The position numbers and the translations under genes are program-made. From Mesocentrotus franciscanus (lineage: Eukaryota > Echinodermata > Echinoidea > Camarodonta > Strongylocentrotidae), in NCBI GenBank assembly GCA_037976565.1, contig CP137670.1, forward strand, positions 18,587,744 through 18,651,743: a DNA stretch of 64,000 bases, read 5' to 3'. This document shows positions 12,700 through 26,200 of the stretch, one piece after another (position 1 is the first letter of the stretch; every line of letters starts with the position of its first letter). The notes under the pieces are model-generated. The model had not been told where the DNA came from, did no database searches, and saw only the letters and a list, made by a program, of their open reading frames with translations.

Positions 12700-13960
12700 T
12701 TGATACACCAACTGATCTGCTACTTCTGTTCCACAGCGAAGGCCTTTCATGAGCCAAGATTCTCTCGACTCACTTTGTTGTCACCATGAAATACACATAA
12801 TCCACAGCTGGTAATTTTTTATGATCTTTCTTACCCTTATGCAAACATTGATCAAATGACGTTATTCCGTCTACCTAGATAGAATAGTGATACAAAATCA
12901 TGTGACCTAGAAGTAACTCTGAAGGACTTTGTCTAGCTACAGCTGATTATTTACATCCTATAGTTCTTCCTAGCAAAACTATTTTCAGGGGATGGATAAG
13001 CATCCCCCCCCCCTGTAACGCCTCTATTGACATCACAAGGAATGCGAATGTATTCATTTAATGTTAGACAGGTACGATTCATATCCATATTAATCTATTC
13101 ACAAAGAGCAACGGAGCACATCTTTTGTCAACGCTCATACGTTGTATGTTGGGAGACATTTTGTTTGTTCTCTCTATTTGCCATATTCATGCACTTGTAT
13201 GCAAGCATGAGTAACAAATGCCCATGAAACTGTGCGGATTGCACACACTTAAACCCTACCTTGATTTGTACCTGATACACGTATTACAGGAGGTTGAATG
13301 AATTGCTCTCTTTCAAACCGCTTCAATTATGAAAGGGGGCATCTAGATGAACAACTTTCTTTCTGAATTTACATTACGAAGGTTAAAATCGCAAGAAACT
13401 GATAATTAGGGGTAAACTGTACTATGTATGTAGGTCATTTTGCTGTGAAAAAGGTTGGTGTCATAAAAGGGGGTGGATGAAAAGGGTTCAATAAATAATA
13501 AAAGGAGGAACAGGTGTATGCATGTGAGGTGGGGTATGTTTGTCTTATCTGGATAATGAAAGATGAGAATACAAATTAGAAATCTATATTTATATGACAG
13601 TTTTAATAGATTTAGGGCCTACAACATGAGAAGCAATGTGAAATATATCTTCAACTGTATGTCTCCTTTTCTTCCTTCTTTCTCTATTTCTCACTGTCCA
13701 CATTGCGTCTCGATTCGGGTGGAATGGCACCCGAATATAACTTTATTGATTGTATTTGTATCTCGATATGACATTTATGCCACAGCAGAGTCTCTCTTGC
13801 TTAACCCTCGTTCGCTTTACTTCCCGCAAAATTGATATATAAAGTCAGGATGATTCCTAGCAACGAGATGACTGAATATATTTGTTGGCTCTCTTACTCG
13901 CAATATTTGGGATCCGGATAGTATTATTTGTTCAGACGAGAGGCCCTCACACGGCTCTCA
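12700..13960. repeat. Tandem duplication, copy 2
   Basis: Second copy of 11210-12420. It ends a little before unit B. A poly-C run and small indels distinguish it from copy 1. Confidence 0.75.
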
Positions 13961-14583
13961 CACGAAAATGTGCTCGTATGCCTATATGCAAGAGGGATGA
14001 ACAACAAATCCTCTGATGAATGTTGAATTAGGGTGATTTGAACATCGTAAAAAGGTGCAGCGAATTAAAAAATAATTGAATCCACAATATACTACTTCAA
14101 AAAGATACTGCTTTGTTATAGCGCACACACTCCTATACCTATAACATCGACATCAAAATGCCAATTTTGCTTTAAAAATATTTACTCAGTCTCTCAATTG
14201 TAATGATTTAATGTGCAACAAATTATATGAATTCAATATTTCTAGTCAAGAGAATACTGTACAAAGTACACGTTCTTTGCAAAGCATGTGTAATATAGTT
14301 ACATTATGAACACTTAGGATTACAGAAACTACTAATTTTACTTTAATTTTATATGATTTGCTCTCAGTGCATTTTTTTAACGTAAGTTTTGTTTAATGAT
14401 TTCAAGACCATACAATATTAATCTTTTAATAAATGAATGCGAAACAGTATTTTACCTTTTGTGTATCAACTCCAATGCAATTTAAATAAAGAAAAATGAA
14501 AATACCCTGCCATCCATATTATTTTAATTTAAAATGTGTATATGTAAATTTCACTAATTGAAGTTCATTGTGTTACATCTAAT

Positions 14584-14984
14584 ATATTATCTTCCTCTTG
14601 CTCGGTCCCTCCCTTCCTCTCTCCTTCTCTCTTCTTTCATTCATCCCTCCTTCTTTCACATTGTCCCCCTCTCTCTTCTTCTCTCTCCCTTCCTTCCCAA
14701 TCTGTCTTTCCCTCCCCATCCCTTCTTCCTCTTTTTTCTCCTCCAACCCCCTCTCTCTCTCTTTCTCTCTCCACTTCATTATCTCTCTCTCTCTCTCTCG
14801 TTCTTTCTCTCTGTCTCTCTCTCACTCCCGCTCTTTCTCTCTGTCTCTCTTTATCTCTTGATAATTGGTCGTACCCCCTCTGCCTTTCCCTTCCCATCCA
14901 TCTTACCCCATTTTCTCTCATACCCCCTACCCCCTCTCTCACTCTCTCTCTCTCTTTCTCTCTTGAGAACCGTTCTTTCTACAG
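14584..14984 (+). promoter_or_regulatory. Polypyrimidine tract and 3' splice site before TRIM copy B
   Basis: About 385 nt dominated by CTCTCT and CCCTCC ends in TTTCTACAG at 14984. The following GTCATTACTTTGATCAAG is the counterpart of the leader in copies A and C. It is interpreted as the 3' end of a 5'-UTR intron. Confidence 0.7.
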
Positions 14985-15002
14985 GTCATTACTTTGATCA
15001 AG

Positions 15003-16826
15003 ATGGCGGCGATCTTTAGCTCTGCAGAAAACATCTGTGAAGGAGAGAACTGTCAGTCAATCACAGATCTGAGGTACAACGTGAAGGAGAAGAAGAAGCT
15101 CTGCGATGACTGCGCCTCCAAAGAGGAATGCATCGGAAAAGCAAGAAAGGGTAGGCCCACTCTTTATTGTGAGAAGCATGATGGTGAAGAAATCAAACTG
15201 TATTGTAGAACACATGGTGTAGCAGTGTGTCAATTATGCACAATGATAGATCATCTTGAGCAGTCTTGCGTGCGACAGGATATAGATGGCGCGATTATTG
15301 AAAATAGAGCAAAACTAAACATCGTAAAAGAAAAGGCAAAGGACAAATTGAAGCTTTGTCGAGTTTATGGAGATCAGATTCATCAGTGTAGGAAAGACAC
15401 CGACACCCATTTACAAGCTTTGAAATATGAAATTGACTTGGTAATCAATGAGGCGATCCAAACAGACAAAGACAAGGAGAAGGAGGATGCTGCAAAAATC
15501 AACCATGAGATTGATGAGAAGAATCTGAAACTTCACGAGGAGATTCAGAAGATCAATGACAAGATTCGAAAGAACGACGACGAGAGAGAAAAACGACTTG
15601 GATTAAACCGTGCAATTGCAGAGAGTAGACGAGAGCCGATCGACAACAAACAACGTGGTCTTCAAACAGACATTAAGAACATCGCTGAAGAGAAAGAAAG
15701 GAAGATTGGTGAGTTCGAGAACGCATGGCAAGATGACACAAAAACCACAGAGGCTACAGTACATACACTTGATACAGTACTCGAAAATGATAATAATGTC
15801 GTCAAAGACGGGCATCGTGTGAAAACTTCAGTGAGTGATGAACTGAAGAAGCCTCTGAATAAGGGTGATGTTAAACAAATCACTGGGGCCATATTGGGTG
15901 TGAGGTTCGTGAAGGGTGCTGGGAGAGAGAAGTATGATGGGAGGATTGATGGGTATGGTGGGGAGTGGAAGCTTATTGATACAATCTATCTCAAAGGTAA
16001 AATCACATACCCAACCATTGTAGGATGCATAGATGAATGTAGTGTGATCATCACAGATAGAGTATTAGGTAGCGTACATACATACATGTTACATATGAAC
16101 ACTAACCAAAGTCAGAGAGTCATAACCGATAGTGGTTTACCATGGGTCAATATCTCCTGTGCATTGCTGAATAATGACATGGTAGTATTCGGTAAATGCA
16201 GCAGGGGTGGTAAAGGGGACAGTTTGGCTGGATACATCAGTGTGTATGACAGACAATGGAAGCACATCAATGACGTCACAATACCAAAAAACACAACGTG
16301 TGATGACACAGGGGTGGATGTAGCTGCTGGCCAGGATGGAATGATCATCGCTGCTGAGTGGGATCAGTCTAAGATATACGTCATCAACCCAGCTGATGGT
16401 AGGATCATGAATACCATCACATGTAAAGAGAATATGAGTGTGCATGGTGTACTATCATCAGGTCACATCATCGCTCTACCCTACCCACCAGATCACAGAG
16501 TGTTCATTATCGACAGACAGGGTGCTCAAAGGAAAATCCCCCACATTAGTGTTATCCTGAATACCTGTATCGATCCTATGACAGACGACCTCTACGTCCT
16601 GACATCAGATGATGAGTACAAGACGTGTGTGATTGATCGGGTGATGAGTAGGGTTGACATGAAGAGGAAAAGAGTAGCATCATTCCGTCTATCAACAGAA
16701 CTGGAATCACTGGAGGAAAGGGAGGGTCACCTTATTTCATCTCGGGTGTTGATGACGTCATCAGGGAAACTGATTGTTAGCGATGGAGACAACATTCTCG
16801 TATTCAAAAACAGATTTACGCTCTAA
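15003..16826 (+). CDS. RING-less TRIM-like protein, copy B
   Basis: A 607-residue paralogue of copy A over its full length. The B-box1-like cysteines are C12, C17, C34, C37 and C43. The B-box2 site is C56, H59, C68, H71, C76, C79, H84 and C89, one or two residues longer than in A and C (DGEEIK, and an extra residue before the last Cys). The long coiled coil (about 97-280) and C-terminal beta-propeller-like region (about 320-605) are intact, with no stop or frameshift. The ATG at 15003 is chosen by homology and has A at -3 and G at +4; an in-frame TTG upstream belongs to the spliced leader. Function is unknown; a regulatory or scaffold role without E3 activity is the simplest inference from the missing RING. 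Confidence 0.88.
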   Translation: MAAIFSSAENICEGENCQSITDLRYNVKEKKKLCDDCASKEECIGKARKGRPTLYCEKHDGEEIKLYCRTHGVAVCQLCTMIDHLEQSCVRQDIDGAIIENRAKLNIVKEKAKDKLKLCRVYGDQIHQCRKDTDTHLQALKYEIDLVINEAIQTDKDKEKEDAAKINHEIDEKNLKLHEEIQKINDKIRKNDDEREKRLGLNRAIAESRREPIDNKQRGLQTDIKNIAEEKERKIGEFENAWQDDTKTTEATVHTLDTVLENDNNVVKDGHRVKTSVSDELKKPLNKGDVKQITGAILGVRFVKGAGREKYDGRIDGYGGEWKLIDTIYLKGKITYPTIVGCIDECSVIITDRVLGSVHTYMLHMNTNQSQRVITDSGLPWVNISCALLNNDMVVFGKCSRGGKGDSLAGYISVYDRQWKHINDVTIPKNTTCDDTGVDVAAGQDGMIIAAEWDQSKIYVINPADGRIMNTITCKENMSVHGVLSSGHIIALPYPPDHRVFIIDRQGAQRKIPHISVILNTCIDPMTDDLYVLTSDDEYKTCVIDRVMSRVDMKRKRVASFRLSTELESLEEREGHLISSRVLMTSSGKLIVSDGDNILVFKNRFTL

Positions 16827-17004
16827 ATCAAAGCCTGGTTGATTAAAATTGTTCATGTACACTACTTATACATATGTATGTACATAAACATATGGTATGG
16901 CTTTCATCACTAGCATTCCAACAATTACATGTAGATCTCAATATCCGTGTTATAACATGTACCTAGATTAGCTATGATTATACAGGATCAAAGATTGTCA
17001 GATA

Positions 17005-17010
17005 AATAAA
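17005..17010 (+). other. Poly(A) signal, TRIM copy B
   Basis: AATAAA about 179 nt after the stop, embedded in GATAAATAAATAAATT. It occupies the position equivalent to the signal of copy A. Confidence 0.5.
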
Positions 17011-17779
17011 TAAATTATTGTAATCATTTATTTATTTCAAAGGAAAGTATAGCAATACATGAATTTGTATAAGTCAAATAACAATAATCATAACCAGGTT
17101 CAAGCCAGGTTTGTGCAATTAATAATAGAATACAAAAAGCAAGAATAAAACAAAAAGTCAATAATGGAATTCAAATCCGAGTGACTTCAGGGAAAATATA
17201 TCACCGTTATTGATATATTATAACAATGCAATATGATGCAAGTTTCCTTATCTGTCCAGAGACTAATCACATGACATAAGCTCATAAAATATGTCAATTC
17301 GTGCATTATATCAAGATTAGAGAAGACTAAAATTCAGACATTTTTAATTTTACTCCGTTAGATGTTGATCTAGGTCATTGTATTCTGCTATCAAGGGCAG
17401 TCCACACAGGAGAGACTTTTTAATTATTTCTCCATCCCTCTTTATCATTTAGCCTTCTTCTTTCGTTATGTTATATGATCTGTCACCTATCCACTGAGAA
17501 TTGGGGAAAAAATAAAAGTTATTAAACTTAACAAAAAGTTTGCACAGTCTATCTATCAATATTACTATTCACATCACACGTGCTTATACATATAACATGT
17601 AAATGTAAATAGCTGCGATATATGGAGTATTTATAAGATTTAATTTGTTTTCTCAGTCTTCTTCTTTTTCATTTTGCTATTAAGAGATATGTTAATCTAT
17701 CTCATGTACATGTACTTGTTATTGAACATATCTTACAAGAATGAAGGATAATTTACCCCTTTGAAAAGAGACTACATGT

Positions 17780-20360
17780 ATATCATCCGTTTAGAGCCAG
17801 AAGGGAGTAAACTCTGAGTGTGTACTAAGTTACTGCCCTTATGGCTCCAAAAACACAACATGTACACTATACTCTCATTTATAGGTACATGTACATAGCT
17901 GTATTACACTAAGTACATGTATATGTATATTCGTTTGAAAGCTTCACATTAATTGATCGTTTTTCAGCTAGAGAAATCAAGTCAAATGTCTTTTATAGTC
18001 ATGAGTTAACAATATATACATTTTTGGGAGGATTGTGGGGCACTAAATGACAGGTAAAAACACTTTTTACCCATCCTACTACTTAGCACAACATAAATGA
18101 TAGACCTTTTGTCTTGTCAATATCTTTAACAAACCCTTGAAAATAACATTCTTTAGATTGCATTGCATTATAATCTATCATGCAAGAATATCCATTACAA
18201 ATATGCCAAGAACATGTGAACAGTATTATAGCTGCATAATGTCCAGTATTTGTAAGATTAAAGTTTGTTGATTTCATAACTTTTCTATGACACTCTTTGT
18301 TTTGTATATGCAGTTTGATAAAGGCGATGCTAAAATAATGAAATAAGTAACAGAGTTATGTCATCTAACGCACTCATAACATCTAAATAGCTCCATAATA
18401 CTATATTTCTGCAACGTTCGATTTGTTTGATCCTTTGTTTGGCTATGACATATGTTCATATATATATTCAACAAGTACATTTGATGGAATGACTAATACA
18501 ACAATTAGGTAGATTGCAAAGTATCGTTACCTATCAAAGAGTATTTACATTATGCGCATAATATGTACATAACAGCATATTACCCAGTATTTGTAAGATT
18601 CAACACTGTTGATTTTATAATTTTGCTCATTATGAAACATTAAAAAACCTTTGATATGTAGTAGTTTGCCGATACAAATGCTATAATTATATTGAAATAA
18701 GTTATTATTTAACATACATACAAGAAGTATAGCTGTGTATTGCCGAGTTTTTCTAAGATTCAATTTGTTAATTTCTCATATTGCTTTGAGACATGTTCAT
18801 ATATTAATGTACACAAAAAGTATATTTGATAGAATGAATAATATAACAACTAAAAAGGGCAAAGTCTCATTAGCTTTCAAGAAAGTATTTACATTACAAG
18901 TATGCTCGCGATATGTTCAAAGAAGAAAATATCCAGTATTTGTAAAATTCAACACTATTGATTGTATTATTATATGAGATATGTTAATCTTTGATATGTT
19001 GTTTGATACAACAAATACTGCGTTATACTGAGTATTTGTATCATTACATTTTTTTAAAATTTAATTTGGCTATATGTCATGTTGATATATATGTATCCAA
19101 CCAGTATATTTGATAGAACAATAAATAGGCTGCATAGTCTTCTTATCTAGTTTAATAGAAGAGAAGCTTCTATTATGAAAGCAGTTACATAGTTTCATCA
19201 TCCCACACACTCACAACCTGTACAAAGCTGCATTATATTATAAGTATGTATAACCTTCCTTTTTGTTGATTGTTCGATTTGGTAAGTGACACGTTGATAT
19301 ATATGTATCCAACAAGTATATAATTAGTAATATGATTAATTAGGTTGCAAAATGTATCACTTTATTTACATTACGAATATGCTTACAATATATATATATA
19401 TATAGCTACATAATACCCAGCATTTGTAAGATTCAACACTGGTGATGTCATAATGTTGCTATGGGAAATTTCAAAACTTTATATGTAGTTTGATGGAACA
19501 GATAGTAGAATGATAGTATACATGTAAGCTGCACAGTTTTTCATCGCGCACAATCACCCCATGTAGATTATACTGATTACTTGTAACATTTATACTGTTG
19601 ATTATTATTTGGCTATATGACATGTTTATATATACATGATAAACGGTGGTTTATATTCATTACATCAAATAAAACAACAATGCTGCAAGGCCATGAGGAT
19701 GCTTAAGATGATGATGATGATGATCATCATCATAATAGCTTACAATGTATTATATAGCAAGGGTATTTCATATACATGTATTGAAAAATATTTACATTTC
19801 AGGTATGTTCATGTACATAGCTGCATAATACCAAGTATTTGTTGTTTTTGTAACTTTGACATGGGAAATATCAATCTTTGATATAGTTTGAATAAACAGA
19901 TCGTAGAATGAAATAAGTGTAAGCTGCATAGTTTGTCATCACTCACAATCACCACATGTATATTATACTTATTAATTGTAACATTTCAATTGTCGATTTG
20001 TTTATTTGCCTTGAGACATGCTAATACATACATGTATCTGTAAAAATGCATTACAACAAATATTATAAATATGCTGTAAGGTCATGAGGATAATGATGAC
20101 GATGACGATTTTGATGGATTATAATGCTTTGTATAGCGAGGGTATGTTATCAACATGTGTCAGGAATTTATTTACATTACAAATATGCTCGTGAAACGTG
20201 CATAATGCACAGTATTTGTAAGATTTGACTTTGTTGATTGTTAATTATCATACGATATGTGTTAATCTTTGTTTTGTACGTTGATGGAAGAGATGCTATA
20301 ACAATAACATAAGTTGTATTTTTTTACTTCTTCGCACTCACTCACAATATGAAGATCACT
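17780..20360. repeat. Degenerate satellite downstream of TRIM copy B
   Basis: Same blocks and order as in unit A, opening with the shared stretch CATCCGTTTAGAGCCAGAAG. It also holds short (GAT)n/(ATC)n runs near 19708-19735. No gene recognised. Confidence 0.6.
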
Positions 20361-20863
20361 GCATTGTATGGTATCCCAGTCCACATACTACTACTCGCAA
20401 TCACTAACCTCCTTTGCCAGTTGAAATATTATTGTTGTTTTTTTCTCTTTTTTTGTGTACATTTGAGTGTTTTCGGGGGAGGGGTATTCTCCTTTTATTC
20501 TATGGAATGTACAATATCATTTGCATTGTTGCATAAGTTTATCTCTTGTTTGTTTATTGTGTTTGTTTTTTAAATTTTAGTTTGGAAGATGAATAAAAAT
20601 GATAATGCTATACAATGAAACAAGTGACAAAGTTTTGTTATCTATCAGGAGACCATTCATATTACACACTCATGAAAATAGCTGTAGCATAGAATACCAA
20701 AGTATAACGTCATAATGGCTAAGTTGTCAAGGTAACAATGGTGTGATAATCACCCATGCGCCAACCATTGACTTTGCCCTCCTCCATCAGGAAGCCTGAA
20801 TAATTGTGTTACAATATTTTTTGAGGGGGTGGGGGCATTGACACTGAAAGCGGGAATATTATT

Positions 20864-21540
20864 TTGACAAACTTGAGAGAGGGAGATAGAGGGGAAGGGA
20901 AAGAGAGAGAGGGGGAGAAAGGAATTAATAGAGAGAAAGAGAGTGAGATAGAGAGAGAGAGAAAGAGAGAGAGAGTGGAAGGAAGAGAGAGAGAGAAAGA
21001 GAGGGGGAAGGAAGAGAGAGAGAGAGAGAAAGAGAGAGGGGGTAAGGAAGAGAAAGAGAGACAGAAACCTTACTATAACGAATCATAAGAATTACATGTA
21101 TGAACATTTTTCTGTATGACGTTTAAACTAAGTCCATGTTGCGCCCCTTCCCCCATTGTACTGATGTTCCCTCATTGGCTGGATCCATGCTACAACAAAA
21201 CTGTAAATATCATTAAATGTTCCCATTATGATTATCTGTTATCACTTCTCTCTACCCCCTTTCTCGCTTCCACAAACAAGCCCTCATTTTCCTCCATTCT
21301 CTTGTTCTATCTTTATTCCCTCTCTGTTCTTCTTTATTCTATTTCTCTCTCTCTCTCTCTCTGTTACTCACTCCCTCTTTCTCCGGCTACCCCTTTCTCT
21401 AACTTTTTCCTTCTTTCTTTCCTTCTTTTTCTCCTCTCTTTCTGTACTTCTTAATTCCCTCTTTATCTAATCCTCTCACACTCTGTTTCCATATTCTCCA
21501 CTATCTCCTTCTTTCTTTTCCTTCACTCTGAATTATTCGC
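20864..21540. repeat. GA-rich block followed by CT-rich block
   Basis: Purine-rich sequence (20870-21070) and pyrimidine-rich sequence (21240-21540) surround about 150 bp of mixed sequence, so the strand asymmetry inverts. Unit C has the same arrangement at 59250-59700. Confidence 0.7.
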
Positions 21541-21627
21541 GATTTCACGATTCGCGATGTCCCTTCTGGGCCACCTTAGGTTCTTGCATCGAGTCCTCTA
21601 TCAGTGAAGCAGAAATTAGGTACTGGA

Positions 21628-22497
21628 CGCATAGTTCCCGGAACGCCGAAGGCGGCGCTATTCATCGAACACTCTATCGGAACACTGTAAATGCTTTCAT
21701 TGGGAAAGGACCTGTTGTGAAAAAAGAGCTCCAGTTTTTTATGATCACGTTTACCCTTTTTCGCTTTAAATACATGGATACAACACTGAACAGTTTTACT
21801 TACATATGACTTCCTTGAAATTAAATGACTCGCAGGTAATTAGGAGAATTTATCTGTTTTTTGTCAAGTTGTCTGATTTTATGACGTCATTGGCGATTTA
21901 TAAGCCATTGGCTAGAAAAGTCATTGGCGATTTATAAGCGATTTATAAGCCATTGGCTTTTTTATATGCCATTATCCCTTCTGCGATTTTTTGGCGATTT
22001 ATAACCCAAATAATACTTCTCTCACGCATTATTCAATAGCGATTTTCACCGTAGGAAACCACAGAACGCCTTCGCATGTTTACCCGCCGGGCACCAAAAT
22101 TTGTGAAACATGTCTGCAAAGTAACCTGGTGTGTTTGTAAGTAAACTGAAGTTATTTTATTTTATTATTTTAATCTCACGCACATACAGTACAACATGCA
22201 ACATGTTCATTATATACCGTTACCGGTATATAATGAACATGTTGCATGTTGCAATTCAACTGTCTTCACTTTTGGCCAAATAATCCATCTCATGAAATTT
22301 CATAGCCACTTAAATGCCCACACAAATCAGAATTACTGTGCCATAATTGAGCAACAACCTGTCCTGCAACCAAGATGCAAACTAATGCGGTATACTCAAA
22401 GCACTTCGTAGGAAACTTAAACACATATCTTCTTATCAGTCCACCAATCTACTTCTCTGCTATACCAATACCCAACCCTAGTTCCGACAGCTCTGGG
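21628..22497. mobile_element. Unit-B-specific insertion of about 870 bp
   Basis: Unit C reads AATTAGGTACTGGGTACGCA without interruption near 59818. Unit B has the same left and right flanks separated by about 870 bp. ACGCA at both junctions may be a 5-bp target duplication. The insert contains repeated GGCGATTTATAAGC motifs and a 60-nt palindrome but no coding sequence. Element class unknown. Confidence 0.5.
22192..22251. repeat. 60-nt palindrome with 28-bp perfect arms
   Basis: Arms start CAACATGCAACATGTT and end TATATACCG. They pair perfectly over 28 bp around a 4-nt centre TTAC. Located inside the unit-B insertion. Confidence 0.9.
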
Positions 22498-23249
22498 TTA
22501 CGCACTGTTGGCAAGATGACCATGAGATGGCGCTGTGCAGTAAACAGTACCTTCAGGGAAGCACGTTCATCTGTTCAGTATCGCGTTTATAAACCTGTCA
22601 CAATGCCAAACCGACTACACACCGACTCTAACCCGAACGATTCTTGGTGATTAGAGTTCATGTAATAGTTAGTTCAGTCTGAATACTGTCTGGTGTTGGT
22701 CTTGATCGTGCGACTGAGTTAACGTCCTTCTGGCTCTCAGCTAACACTCGATTTTAGCAATTGTATTTGTCCAATAAATCCAGTCCAAGTAAACGCCTCT
22801 TAGCTCTCCATTAATCCAGAATGCAAGTCACGTGACCCTCAGATTATAATATTACCTATCCCTTCTCCCGCTCCCCCTCTCTCTCTCTCTCTCCGTTCAC
22901 CTATCTTTCTCAAAATATGGCTGTCTATCTTTCTATATATTTATCTATTGATATATTTTGATGATTTTTTTTTTCTCAAGAAAACAATGAATGTCAAATA
23001 TCAAGCGTGTGTTTCGTAAATTGAAAATTTCATCTTATTGCATCTTATCGAAGTGAAAATATATTTGAAAGGTCACAAGTAAATGATTTTTGAAAAATAC
23101 GATAATTTAATCATAAAAGGAAGAATGATAATGAAGCTAGCTAGCAAAATAAATTATCATGCAATGAGGGACATACCCGATAATGTTCTTTCAAAACCTC
23201 TAATATAATTTCATATTATATCAGTTTCCTAAATCAATCTTTACATGGT

Positions 23250-26200
23250 GGACTTCTTCATACAAGGAACTTTGGTATTATTATTACTATTCATTGTTTT
23301 GTATTACTTTATTTGAAAATTGTTGCCTATACTTGAAATGAAATCAACTCCCATGATTAGTTTTTATATAAAATAACACTCTATCTCATAGTTTTTAAAT
23401 TATTCGTCGAATGTAGTTGTGCTGTCAAAGTTTCAAACATGTAGAAGAACATTCTAAAACAAAACTGGATGAGAATGGCTGTAAAGAAGCAGACAGAAGA
23501 AAATGTTAGCCTTATTTTGTGACATGTCTCTATCGGTAATGATATGATAGAATTATAAGAAACAATAACAGACAATAGAAAAAAACACTAGCGCCCTCTT
23601 GCCTCACCCCCAAAAAAAAATGAATGCAAGAATGTTTTTATTTATTTTTTCTTCACAAGAATTGTTCTCAATAGTTTGGACTTGAAAAAAAAAATCTACC
23701 ATGTCCCCATGATTTTAGCTGAGGACCCCCTCCCCCTAGAGAATACCCTGGCTCCGCCCCGGTAAGATATTATTGTTGTATGGGATAAAATAAAACGTAG
23801 TGTGCGAATGTGCATGTTTGTTTTTACCGTCGCTGTACATAAAAATGTAAGAGAAAGAATCTAAATGTTCATAATATACGCGTGTTGGATACAGATGAAA
23901 ATAAACAAATGAATAAAAACCGTTTTTTATATTTGTTTATCTTATTCTCAACATGGTTTCTCTTCATCGTGTTTATATATGACAATGGTATCCGCTAACA
24001 AATTTAAAATCGTGAAAAATGGAATCGGTGACGGCAATTATATTCCTTTTTTTTAAAGATAAAATGAGAAGGAAATCAAAATCTTATCGCGTCAAGACTG
24101 TCGTTCCTCACTGTCTCCTACTCTCTTTCTCTCTCTTTCTCTTTTTTGTGCAATATGATTTCGTCACTATGTCTCATTTGAAGAAAAATATAAACTGAGC
24201 AGTGCGACGTTTTGTTACCCCCTTCATAATGTCGTATAAATTATGTTTTTAATCGAATGCCTTTTACATAAATTTTTCTGATGATATTAAAATGGATTCA
24301 TATCATGGTTATTGATAATTTGTAATGTATGCATTGGTAAGAGTATGCCATGAACAAGAAACATATGAAGTTTTGTCGCAAAACGCAATACAATGTATCT
24401 CCATTTTGTTTCAAGTTCAGGTTGTAATTACTTACATATAAAGAAAATAACTAGAATTCTTTTGATAATTTTGATAATTTCATTTTTTTTGTATTTTAAG
24501 ATGTTGGTGTTACTTCAGAATTTTCAAAACATGGCGCTTGACTCGTTTTATGATGAAACTCTTCATGTTTTTATCACATTTTTGTGACTGCTTATTTAGT
24601 TTATATTTACAACATTATGTTTCACTGTTACTTTCCCGAAAAAACGCCTTTAAGAATTACAATTCAAGTTGTTGAACATCATGAAATAACACCTACTTGA
24701 GGGTAAGACATCCTGGTAATCGATACTCTCAGATATCTCTCTATTCTCTTGATCTTTGTTATGCTGGTAGAAGAAACCGAGCTGGTAACCAGTCTGGTAT
24801 TACCTGGTAACCGTCTCAGAAAATGATATCTACCTTGCTATTTTTATGCCAATTTTTACCCTTAAGATTAAAAATATTAAAATCAAATTTATCCTGGTAG
24901 TAACCTTGATGCATCTACTCATCATCAATTTTATTACTTTACGGCAATAACGAGCTACAAAGGTGAAATTCTACGTCACATAGTGCATTGGCATTTTGGT
25001 CGCGTAGCACGAGATAATTAACTCGGACCTCGTATCTGAGGGAAGAATGGCCAGACCGAGTTTACTCGGGCTTCGTCAATCATTCGTTAATCATTCTCTT
25101 CAAATTGTATAACTTGCAAAAAGGGAAGTGAAACATCGTTGAATTTCAATATCTTGACACCATTAACAAATCATCACCACCCCCACCCCCAAAAAAAACA
25201 ACAACAGAATAAAAGAATAAAAGTGCTATCAGAGTTTTTTGGGGGCACATGTCCTGTATAATTTTGTTGTTAACAATCAAGTCTGCCATTACCTCCAGAA
25301 ACAGTAATGCCGTCACTAAAAACTGTTCACTCTCTCAATCCTTCTCATATAAACGTATAATTACTTGTCCATGTAGTAACAGCACCAGGAAGAGGATAGA
25401 GGACTCCACCCTCTGTTTCCTTAAGTATACTAGTATCAAAACATGATTCTCTTAAAAAATAGCAGTTTGGATACGAAAGCAGTAATGAAGTGATCAAAAG
25501 GCAGTCTTTCCATATATTTCCATATGTAATGCGTTTATAGGGTTGACTTTCGAACCTTCTTATATACAATACTTGGAGTAGTCATAACTTAACAATCTAC
25601 AAATCCTTTAATACAGAAGTACAAAGAGTTAAATGAATTTTAACATGTATAACTGTCATTAAAATATGATTTGTTTAACAAATCTTTGATATAGACTTAT
25701 AGATCCATATCACTCAAATTTCAAGAAAAATATTTTTGTCAATCATCAGTTTCATTCCAAAATATGGTAGCTGACATTTTTAGAATTTAATGTTTATTCA
25801 TCTAGGATTAGTTTTTTTATTATTTGAAAGTAGCTTTATTGAATGTGATATTCTCCGAACATATAATATCAATAATATATAAACATCATGTAAATATTAA
25901 AATTTAAACCTATTTTTACAATCATCTTTAAGACGTAGTCCCATGTAGATGTCTTCTGCATTCATCACAAAAGTTGTAGCCTAGTTTCCAGAAGAACGAG
26001 CTGTTGTGATAACCCAAGTCTGTTGAAAGGAAAGAAAAAAAAATAGGATATGAGAAGAAGAAAAAAAAGATTAATACCATATACTCTGATACCTGCTCAT
26101 AGACAGTAAGGACTGCTGAAATTCACTTGGGGTACTAGTGGACAAGCCTAACTGTTTTTCTAATTACTTACTCACCACATCTGAGATTATGTATGATGAT

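Larger units (their letters stand above)
14110..22860 (+). repeat. Segmental duplication unit B
   Basis: Collinear with units A and C around the TRIM-like gene. Relative to C it carries an extra segment at about 21628-22497 and lacks about 1 kb corresponding to 58157-59190. Its distal part (21110-21625 plus 22498-22860) matches 59310-60180 of unit C, including a block ending in GTCCAATAAATCCAGTCC. Confidence 0.75.

Noticed and set aside
14994..15002. TTG start three codons upstream in TRIM copy B
   Set aside because: Not a eukaryotic start codon here; the ATG at 15003 is conserved and in good context.
22192..22251. microRNA precursor
   Set aside because: Perfect pairing over the full arm with a 4-nt loop is unlike a typical pre-miRNA, and nothing supports processing.
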